This document shows positions 50,369 through 58,878 of a stretch of 64,000 nt of DNA, piece after piece (within the stretch, counting starts at the first letter, position 1; each line of letters begins with the position of its first letter). Source of the DNA: Steinernema hermaphroditum. Taxonomy: Eukaryota; Nematoda; Chromadorea; Rhabditida; Steinernematidae. A program made the position numbers and the translations under genes. The notes under the pieces were generated by a model, which saw only the letters and a list, made by a program, of their open reading frames with translations, made no database searches and was not told the origin of the DNA. The stretch covers positions 6,288,012 through 6,352,011 of the forward strand of contig CM059623.1 in assembly GCA_030435675.1 (NCBI GenBank). The letters run 5' to 3'.

Positions 50369-51925
50369 GTCGGAATACGGTTGTTCCCGTTTCCGGCGTC
50401 TCTCCAGTGCTGATCGAAGCGGTGCGCTCTGACTGGGTTCGGTGCGTAACGATCGACTGAATCGTTCTGGAATTGGCGCTCCGTTTGATTTGTGCCAAAG
50501 CTGTGCTGCTGCCTTCCTGCGGAGTTCTGGTTCCAGAGCTTTCGGCACTCCGATACGTCATGACCCGGGAGCAGACAGTGTGAACAGAAGCTTTGTTGAA
50601 ACGATACTGTGCGCTGTGGAGGCTGTCGCTGGGGATTAATGTTGTGCCACGGGGTGGCGTACGAGCTAATCTGTGGCCGGGCGCTAGCGCGGCTATGTAG
50701 CGGTTGTGTGGCGGTCAGAGTGGCTTCCATTGTGACTGCTTGTGCTACTTTTTCCTCGAACGTTAGTCCTTGTAGAGCGGAGATCGATGACGCAAGTATT
50801 TGGTCATTTAATCCCTTTAGGAAGTAGTAGTTTAGAAAGCGCTCTGTGGATTGCTTGTCGGAGCCTGCGAAAGCGAGGCGGACTTCCTTTGCAACACGAT
50901 CGCTGTAACTCGCCAGAGTCTCCGTAGGTTGGCGTTGGATGCCTTCCTGCAGACGCTGGTGGGCTTCGATCCCTTCAGTGCTCGCGGCTGCGATCTGATG
51001 GGCTAGATCAGCCTTGATCAAACGGTACGCTTGTGTGCCGTTCTCGACTATGTCCGTGACGAGGCGTTTGGCGCGCTTCTTGCACTTCTCCCTCAGGAGC
51101 GAAATGCGTTCTTCCTCGTCGCACCCAAGCGTCATTTCCTCAAAGCAGCGGAAAAACTCTTTCAGCTTCCCTGAGCCTTCATAACCCTCTAATGGTTTCA
51201 GGTTTTTTCAGGCGTCCGTGCCGAACTGCAGCCATCTGCCAGCTGATCATCATCGCCAGTTTGTCGTTCAGGTCAGAGTGACGACTGAAGCTGACACTAG
51301 CTCTTGCTTGATGGCGTTCTCGCCCCTTGTTGTCGAGAGCGTAGTCGGCACGTGAAGTGCGCTTGTGATACGCTTCGTGTCGATCAACTTGTAGCTCTAG
51401 CTGGTGGTTGTAGTCACGTTCAACTGGCGTTGAGTACACTCGTGGGTGGAGCGGTCGCTCCTGTGATGGTAGGTGGAGGCTAGCGTTTGCCGGCTCCGGT
51501 TTGATGTTACGGCTGTGAGAGTTGTTGGCACCGGCTGCGCGGCGTTTTGCTAACTCTTCTTCCAGCTCTCGGAACGAGTACTTACTCAGTTTCGTGCCCC
51601 TTGACTGCTTGGAGTCGCGTGCAGATTACGTTGGATTATGCGTTTCCTTTGGACTGCGTGGAATCGCTACAGGAGATGACGCAATAAAGAGTGGGCGGTG
51701 GTTGCGAACTTGCTAGTATTGACCCTTGGACTGCGTGGAGTCGCTGCGGGTGATTACACGGACGGGCAAGTACACGAGCGCGGCTGGAACTTACAAGTGT
51801 AACCCCTATGGACTGCAAGGAGTCGCTGGAGGGAGATCACACGTTGCAAACAAATAACGCGGGAGGCAATCAGTCTCAATTCCGTATCGGCCGACGGATA
51901 ATCCGTACCGATCTCGGGGCACCAA

Positions 51926-52218
51926 TGTTGTACGGGCGCAGCCGTACGAATGTGGGAAACCGGGGGAGAAACGACGAGAGAGTTGTCCGACGAGACTCCG
52001 GTGACAATTCCTGTGCGTGGGGCGCGGGGCACGACTTAGGAAAAACACTTTATAACCGTCCACAAGGGAACGATACCCGGTTAATACAACAAGAACCACC
52101 CAACTCTGAACAACAAGCAATAACGAAAATAGGAACGCTGCGCGGATGGCACTCGCTCGCACGGTCGGGGCTACGGTACAGGGGCTTCGCGGTGGGAGTC
52201 CAGGGCATCTTCTCAACA
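51926..52218 (-). repeat. 5' LTR of Gypsy B
   Basis: 293 bp, identical by eye to 48204-48496. The primer-binding site lies just inside, at about 51909-51925. Confidence 0.9.
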
Positions 52219-52428
52219 AACTTCGCCTGGAAGATGGCGAACGGAAGCCCGGAAAAGTGGTACAACCAACTCGAAGAATGGCGCCCGCCTGTGAAGAGAC
52301 CTCCCGGAAGACCTCGAACCCGATGGAGCGATGACTTAACGAAGACACTGGGCAGCAAAAGATGGAGGCACCGTGCGCGTCAAGAAGCCAGAGGGCGTTG
52401 GATAAATATGGGGTGCGACAACATGTAA
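52219..52428 (+). pseudogene. C-terminal end of the RTE polyprotein, right of Gypsy B
   Basis: Taking out Gypsy B and one AACT puts the frame back in register at the break. It then runs through WYNQLEEWRPPVKRPPGRPR and TRWSDDL, the usual RTE C-terminus, to TAA at 52426-52428. This shows that the LTR element landed in an existing LINE. Confidence 0.85.
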
Positions 52429-52591
52429 TATGTTAGATATCGCAATAAATTCGTAAATTCGTAAACGATAGATAATTTATTCAGCTTTCGAATGATACCA
52501 AAATATTCCAAGATATCAAAAACTCTGAACAGTTAGAAGCAGCAGCAACTTATCCGTTCCATAACCGAATAACGGGTAACCGAAATTCCTA

Positions 52592-54304
52592 TATAGTCCA
52601 TTTTTTTTTTCGAACTCCACAAAAGCGATCAATCACCGCGCGGCGAGACCGAGAATTCGCTCCAGCACATTGAAGAAAGGCAAATATTTCGGGCTCAGGA
52701 CAACTCATACCAGGTCAACTCATACCAGGACAACTCATACCTGGACAACTCATACCAGGACAACTCATACCATGGACAACTCATACCACAGACAACTCAT
52801 ACCAGGACAACTCATACCAGGACAACTCATACCATGGACAACTCATACCACAGACAACTCATACCAGGACAACTCATACCGTACGACAAACAACGTTTAA
52901 TAAAACAATACATGACGAGAGACCTATCAGAGTAGTCCATGTCATTTCGATATCGTACTGCCAGACCCAGAGATTGTATGTTTCTCCAAACAGACTGGGA
53001 GAAATAGAAGAAACAGCCATGAACTGCCGCTGTTGGAAAAGCTCTTCGAAACGCATTCTCTTCGGCCTTTTCAAAGTCGATAATGACGGTATCCAACGCG
53101 TTTTGAACATTATCTTGTGCTGCAGCATCCTTGATCATCTGCAAAACACGAAGATATGTATCTTCGAGCTTGTTCGGAAGCAAGCAGTACACAAACGGAA
53201 GCACACGATTGTGCACTGTCCCATGAATCACCCATAGCTGCATAAACATTTCGGGCGCTACCTTGAATGTTCCATCAGCCAGCCACGTTGAGCAGGAACA
53301 GAGTCTTCCGAAATCTGTTCTCGATGCCAAAACAATGATACGTTCTGGATCATCCGGGCCGCTGTCTCCCATGATGAAATTTTCTGGTCTGGCGGTTAAA
53401 GTATTTAAATCCGGAAGTCGGATTTCCGCTAGATTTCGTGGCAGCGGACCTTGATCTTGATGCTTGTTTCGCAGCCTCTTCACACCGCGCTGTAGCGACG
53501 TAATCTTTGGAATCTTCACTATTTCTCCAGTCAAGCACGCAGTAACCACTTCACGTGCTGTTTCTGTTGATGTTGCCGCGGCTTCCTTGATTCTTGCTGA
53601 TATTTCCGCCGCTTCGCACTTTTGAGGAGAGGGCTCGTGGTTGTGCGCCTGCTTCTCAATCACATTGCCTCCTACAGACTCGGCTCTTCCTCTACAGAAC
53701 TTCGGCTTCTGGAACCCTTCACATCTCCAGAAAGTCTTGTCATCCTTTGTTCGATGCTTGCTGTAGCTGTATCCGTTATATACCAGCTTTTCTCCTCCAC
53801 GCTGCGATGTAATGAACAAGGCCATGTTCTGAAAGGATAAATGTGTCAGTAATACTCCAAGAACACGACCGCAAAGTATCGGTTCTTGGAGTTTCTGATT
53901 TCTTTGTGATTGTTGCCGACCAACGAGCCACTAATACTTCTTCCCCATCTTTATGATCGCTTGTTCGTGGATGCGCTCTTGGAAACGAGCATTTGACGTG
54001 AATAGCTACCATCGTTCTCGGAATCCAAAAAAAATCCGTCAATAGGCTCTAAAAATTCAGGCAGATTTGTTCCATGCCTGACGTGGTATGACTTGTCCTG
54101 GTATGAGTTGTCTATGGTATGAGCTGTCCGTGGTATGACTTGTCCTGGTATGAGTTGTCCTGGTATGAGTTGTCCTGGTATGAGTTGTCATCGACCCAAA
54201 TATTTCGTGCGTTCGTTCGCTCCTTTCAATGCGCTAGAGCAAATTCTGGGTCCCACCGCGCTGTGATTGATCGCTTTTGTGGAGTTCGAAAAAAATGGAC
54301 TATA
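52592..54304 (-). mobile_element. MULE-B: Mutator-like transposon with FLYWCH transposase
   Basis: Inverted terminal repeats of about 100 bp start TATAGTCCA and run through CGAACTCCACAAAAGCGATC; the right copy ends GGACTATA. Tandem 16-bp units (GGACAACTCATACCAT) lie inside the left end (about 52700-52880), with inverted copies inside the right end (54085-54190). A transposase ORF lies between on the minus strand. The target duplication is not clear. Confidence 0.8.
52930..53825 (-). CDS. MULE transposase with N-terminal FLYWCH finger, C-terminally truncated
   Basis: From ATG at 53825 the N-terminus has the FLYWCH pattern (YNGYSYSKHRTKDDKTFWRC, then FCRGRAE and KQAHNHEPSP with the two His). 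The MULE core follows: CSTWLADGTFKVAPEMF with the first Asp, VLPFVYCLLPNKLEDTY, DTVIIDFEKAEENAF with the second Asp, and AAVHGCFFYFSQSVWR as the C/H motif. The frame then runs into the subterminal 16-bp tandem repeats, so the region with the third acidic residue and any SWIM finger is missing. It probably cannot catalyse excision alone. The MITE at 44554-44741 has the same termini. Confidence 0.8.
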
Positions 54305-54540
54305 CTTCCCCATAGTAGGCGCACCCGATATGCCGAAAAGGCGGTTCCCTTGTTCCGGGGTAGCCCGTTTCCCGGGGTGGTGTGTACCACTGTGTAAGTG
54401 CGTAGGTGCGTTCGACGCGCCAGAGGGTGGGCTATCACGTGCACATGTCCATTTTAGCCAGATCCACACCATAGCCCGGTATAGCATATACTCTTCTCCA
54501 GTTGTGCTCTGGGTGCATGGGAGATGTTAATCAACTATTT
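54305..54540. other. Unclassified interval
   Basis: No supported feature. Confidence 0.3.
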
Positions 54541-54544
54541 GAAC

Positions 54545-54770
54545 TGCCGTACAGAAGCGTGCGCTGTGCCGCAAACGATGTTCCGCTCCTGAATCCGAAG
54601 ATTTGCCGATTCCAAGAAGCCCCAAGAAGCTCTCCGCCAACCACCGGTTCGACATCTACGCCGCGCCAGGGATGAAGCCGTCTTCCAGACATCCTCTGTT
54701 TGTCTATTTTCGGTGTCGCGCAAGGCATAATGCCTTTGATTCGCGAAATAAAATCGTGAAATCGTGAAAA
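54545..54770 (+). mobile_element. SINE1, 5'-truncated copy
   Basis: CGCCGCGCCAGGGATGAAGC, then the hairpin CAAGGCATAATGCCTTTG and CGCGAAATAAAATCGTGAAA. GACTGCCGT-like words at both flanks suggest a short target duplication. Confidence 0.65.
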
Positions 54771-55368
54771 ATTGGACTGCCGTTTGCAATATGAGCTCAT
54801 GCGCGCACCAACTCTGTTACACCATCAGAATTACTGCGTTTAGGCCTGCCTACGTCATGTCTCCGGTACACGGAAGGTATCGACAGGTGCGCGCGGCTAT
54901 AGCGTGCAGGATGCATGTATCGGCGCACCCGGAACTCAATACCACAGGCCTTAACGGGGGCGGTCACCGGCTGAGCCGAACTATCGAACGCAGCGGCGCT
55001 CGGGTACGGTAGCCTAGTCGCGGAGGGAACCTGCCTGCCCGGTGCGTGTTTGGGTACGCTAGGTGCGATAGGGTACGGTAGCGAGCGACGAGTCAAAGAC
55101 ACAGGTACGAAAAACGCTGCACACATCATAAATTTTGCGATGTAATCAGGTAGGGGACGCCTGAAATCCGGTAGGGCTTACAAGGGAACGGTCAATCATG
55201 CAACTCTAAGATCGACGCGAGTGTCGCGACAACTCTGGTCGCGATGTTCCTTTTATCGTTTATCATTGTATTTCTACTAATATCTGCACATTTAGTGCCA
55301 TTTTCTGTTGTTTTAACCTGCCTGATGAATGTTCCATCACACCTACGATGTCTACGATGGTGCGTCAA
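54771..55368. other. Unclassified interval
   Basis: Contains CAAGGGAACGGTCAATCATG at about 55182 (end of a CAAGGG-type element also at 17776). No gene is supported. Confidence 0.3.
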
Positions 55369-56645
55369 GGTTTGTTGAACAATATAGTTCGTACGCTCGT
55401 CGACTTAGTACAAACAGGGTGTTCGCTGCAAGACCGAGGTAGTACAGTAAATGTCATACGCTGAACCACTTAGTACAGTACAGTATGACGACATAGTACA
55501 CCGCAGGGGGATCGGTTCGGTAACAGGAAAAAAGCGCACAGGGAAAAAAGCGCACAGGGAAAAAAGCGCACAGGGAAAAAAGCGCACAGCGAAAAAAGCG
55601 CACACGGGAAAAAAGCGCACATCCAATCAGTTCACAATCTGGAAATTTAAGCTGCGGGCGAACGAAGCGAGCCCCGTATTCATTTTTGAGCATGACCTAA
55701 CATCCAGGCTTGACCTAGGCAAACCCCGGCTTATCCTAGGCAAACCCCGGCTTGGCTTAGGCTCCGGCTTAGGACTATGCCTATTGATTTTACGCGAGCC
55801 CGAAGGGCGAGCCCTGCTGTCTTGACAGCTTCGCTGATGTCCTAGTATCCTACTAAAGATACTCTGTCTGTATTCACAATCTTCAGTGCACACTAACTTC
55901 GCCGAGATTTACAGAGTAATGCTGTCTATACACCAATGCAAAGCTGCCTTATCCCGTTTCCGGTGTGCGCTTTTTTCCCGTGTGCGCTTTTTTCCCATGT
56001 GCGCTTTTTTCCCGTGTGCGCTTTTTTCTCTGTGCGCTTTTTTCCCTGTGCGCTTTTTTCCCGTGTGCGCTTTTTTACCCTAATCGATCGGTTCAGGACC
56101 GGTACTATGGCGAATGCCATACGTTGAACCACTTAGAACAGTTGTCTTTCGTGTCTTTCATGCGAGGTACTTCCTATTTCAAGTTGGTCTGTGTGCGTTC
56201 TCCCCGCTCAAGACTTCATGGAGGGGATGTATGGACTTCGATGGAAAAATTTTCCTCTCTGGATTGAGTTTTGAGACCTGTCCAAGGAGCGGAGATGCGA
56301 AATTTTTGAATCGTCGGAGAATCCATATTTTCGTTCAGAAGTTGAGTGATAGGCTGAACGCATGGAGGGAGAATCCACACCTCGACACTAGGAAGCACCG
56401 CAGAAACCTCAGACGATGACTTCAGGCTCCTTTCCAGATCTGTACTAAGTCAGCGTACTAACTGGTTCAGCGTAAGGTATTCCTGAACCGATCTCCCTGC
56501 GGCATACTATGTGTCATACTGCACTGTACTAAGTGGTTCAGCGTACGACATTTACTGTACTATCTCGGTCCTGAACCGATATCCCTGCGGTGTACTAAGT
56601 CGGTATACGGTACTGTACTAAGTGTACTAAGTCGTTCAACAAACC
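55369..56645. repeat. Copy 3 of repeat family R, with nested element
   Basis: It starts GGTTTGTTGAACAATATAG and ends GTCGTTCAACAAACC, so it has short inverted ends. About 700 bp without the insertion at 55519-56085. It provides the empty site for the MITE at 6255. Confidence 0.75.
55519..56085. mobile_element. Small element with tandem-repeat terminal inverted repeats and 9-bp duplication
   Basis: Flanked by GATCGGTTC (55510-55518; 56086-56094). The left end has six 16-bp units (ACAGGGAAAAAAGCGC) and the right end seven inverted ones. The 360-bp middle contains GAACGAAGCGAGCCCCG and GCCCGAAGGGCGAGCCC. A 9-bp duplication suggests the MULE group. No ORF. Confidence 0.85.
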
Positions 56646-57300
56646 AGGCAACACCGTCTACGATGCGCCGAAACTGAATGTCTGAAGTCTACGAAGTGCC
56701 GTTTGATTGCGTCAGCCTGGTCTTGCCACGATTTCTACCGTCAACGGATTCGAGAACATTCTGTCGGCTGCAGCGAGAAGATTTGAGGCGGATCACGGGC
56801 GCTGCGTTCACTGACGAAGCAGAGCGGCTCGCGCTCGTTGGAAGCGACAACTGAAGTCCAGGCCGTTCGGACTTGTTGTCCGATCATTGGATCGTTGTGT
56901 TTTTGTGTGAATCACTGTTAATTCGTTGTTGTAGTTTGGTGCAGTCCAGAGGGACAATTCATAAAGAGTGAAAAGATAAGCACCGTTGTTGTTCGTTGTA
57001 TCTTGCGCGACCAGTGTCCGCATATCAACTTGTGAAGCCGTTCGTTGTTGTGTAACGCTTGTGTTTCGTCACGGTGCTTGGAGCAAGATCCGCACCATTT
57101 ATTATCGTCGTATTACTGAGGATTTTACCGCATGGCAGCAGTCATTTACGTATCTTAATTGTTTGAAGACGTTTATCTCTGTTTTGGCGAGCATCCTATC
57201 ACGTAGTGAACATCGGTTGCGTGTGATAACGCTTCTAAACCGTTTTCCACACTAGGGGCAAGTGATAGGCCTAGGTGAGTATATTAACGGTGTAAAATAT
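56646..57300. other. Unclassified interval
   Basis: A short frame near 56720-56852 (REDLRRITGAAFTDEAERLA, TGA) has host-like spacing but no recognised family. The rest is T-rich without features. Confidence 0.25.
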
Positions 57301-57310
57301 TAGATGCCTT

Positions 57311-57605
57311 AACGCGCTCTATGTTCTCAAAAGAGATGCGATATCTTTTCTCACCGACGCCAAATTAGTTTCTCACCGGTGATTCCCAAATGACCCAGTG
57401 TATACTTAAGCTCACAATTTTGTTTTGGTTGGGAAGTGTTCATACATACTGCCTAAGGTAACCGTCTGACAAATTACGATCCGACTATCTGATGCTCGTT
57501 GAATATACACTGGGTCACTTGGAAATCGCTGGTGAGAAACTAGTATGGCGTCGGTGAGAAAGGATATCACATCTCTTTTGACGGGCACAGAGCGCGTTAG
57601 GGCAG
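57311..57605. mobile_element. MITE with 125-bp inverted repeats
   Basis: TGCCTTAACGCGCTCTATGT at the left is mirrored by the GAGCGCGTTAGGGCA end at the right, and ATGACCCAGTGTATA by TATACACTGGGTCA. No ORF; target duplication unresolved. Confidence 0.7.
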
Positions 57606-57619
57606 CTAGTATTTTGCAC

Positions 57620-58260
57620 CTACCATGACGATACCCATGACGATCTAAAGGCTACCCATGACGATCTAAAGGCTACCCATGACGATCTAAAGGCTACCCA
57701 TGACGTTCCAAAGACTACCCATGACGTTCCTGAGGCTACCCATGATTACCCATGACGTTCCTGAGGCTACCCATGACTACCCATGGCGTTCCTGAGGCTA
57801 CCCATGACGATCCATGACGTTCTAGAGGCTACCCATGACGTTCCAAAGGCTACCCATGACGTTCCTGAAGCTATCCATAACGATCCATGGCAAAAAAAAA
57901 GTGAAAAAAAGTGAAAATTGTCGCTACCCTTGAATTGGGTCTCGCCACGATCACCCTTACCCATGTTTTCCCACCTATCCATGGACTACCCATGACGATC
58001 TAAAGGCTACCCATGACGTTCCTGAGGCTACCCATGACGATGTAAAGGCTACCCATGGCGTTCCAGAGGCTACCCATGACAATCCAGAGGCTACTCACGA
58101 CTACCCATGACGATCCATGGGGAAAATGGCACAAAAAGTGAAAAAAAAAGTGAAAATCGTGGCTACCCATGAATTGGGTCCCGCCACGATCACCCTTACC
58201 CGTGTTTTCCCGCCCATCCATGTTTTATACCACTCACCCATACCCATATACATGTTTTAT
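57620..58260. repeat. Minisatellite S21, copy 3 (inverted)
   Basis: 21-bp units GCTACCCATGACGATCTAAAG and GCTACCCATGACGTTCCTGAG, with two inverted leader modules (about 57885-57980 and 58110-58240). Confidence 0.9.
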
Positions 58261-58284
58261 ACCTACCCGCCGTCATCAAAAACT

Positions 58285-58470
58285 GGTCATTTCAGCGGAG
58301 CCATCCAACGGGCGTTGGGTCACGGCACGGAGTACTGCAGAGGCAGTACGGTACTAGGCCAGAGGGGCGATAGGAGCACGCGAAGGGAGATAAAAGTCAT
58401 CTTGCGTGATAGTTCGCGTGGTAGTCACTGTTTTGAGTGTAACATTGTGTTGCTAGAAGTGATTTGAGGA
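58285..58470. repeat. PAT-2 terminal repeat A1
   Basis: GGTCATTTCAGCGGAGCCAT to GCTAGAAGTGATTTGAGGA. It differs from A2 by a few bases and a 3-bp indel, and unlike PAT-1 has no hairpin insert. Confidence 0.88.
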
Positions 58471-58878
58471 CTTTTTTGGGGGGTTAAAAATTTACTAAGG
58501 TGAGCGCGCGTGAGCGGCAGTAGCGAAGTGCAGCGGCGGAAATTGTGAGGTGATCGTGCACGTGGGTGTACCGAAAGATTTTATTTGATCAGCGAATTGC
58601 TCCTGGTCACGGCCGTCGAAGTTTCCGGGCAGGGGAACACCAGTCGAAGTTCCTGGTGGTAGGAAACGGCCGAGTTAGAGGCCAGGTGTTTGTGAGGCAC
58701 GAAGTGCGTTGCGCAGCGCGGTTAGCTCGAGAAACCAGCGCGGGAGCCACAAGAGAATTATATTAATTCTCTGTCTGTTGCAGAACTGGGTAAGCGTAGG
58801 ACGCGTCCGAGTCCATTCCAACGTTGGAAGCAAACGCCAACTTTGAAAAGTAAGCCTTGAGTTCACGACTCGATCCTA

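Larger units (their letters stand above)
48610..51439 (-). pseudogene. Gag-protease of Gypsy B, interrupted by a hAT element and frameshifts
   Basis: From the right, gag reads ISLLREKCKKRAKRLVTDIV and LTFEEKVAQAVTMEATL, with a CCHC knuckle CSHCLLPGHDVSECRKL. The frame is cut by the hAT insertion at 50368 and is open again on its other side (49498 and down). A retropepsin follows with LIDTGANVSLMSSKF. A small frameshift near 49028 precedes TDILSRLGFVLVDKL, the protease tail. A further 100 residues to 48610 are low-complexity, and the pol enzymes are absent. Another frame change near 51180 splits the gag N-terminus. Confidence 0.75.
48204..52218 (-). mobile_element. Gypsy-type LTR retrotransposon B, young, non-autonomous
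   Basis: LTRs at 48204-48496 and 51926-52218 (293 bp each) appear identical, start TGTTG and end CAACA. The AACT duplication flanks them (48200-48203; 52219-52222). Orientation is minus: primer-binding site TTGGTGCCCCGAGATC next to the right LTR, polypurine tract GAAGAAGGGGGAGG next to the left LTR. It has gag-protease only and a hAT insertion, and no RT, RNase H or integrase. It must have moved using another element's enzymes. Confidence 0.9.
45505..52465 (+). mobile_element. RTE-type non-LTR retrotransposon (LINE), split by Gypsy B
   Basis: The 5' end GTGGTGAGCGGTCGGGTCCC resembles the SINE1 head. An AP-endonuclease/RT ORF follows, is interrupted at 48203 by an LTR element, and resumes at 52219-52428. 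The 3' tail is GCAATAAATTCGTAAATTCG. One in-frame stop and one frameshift also damage it. Confidence 0.82.

Noticed and set aside
56720..56852. Short ORF with REDLRRITGAAF
   Set aside because: Vague resemblance to retroelement C-termini but too short and without context to call.
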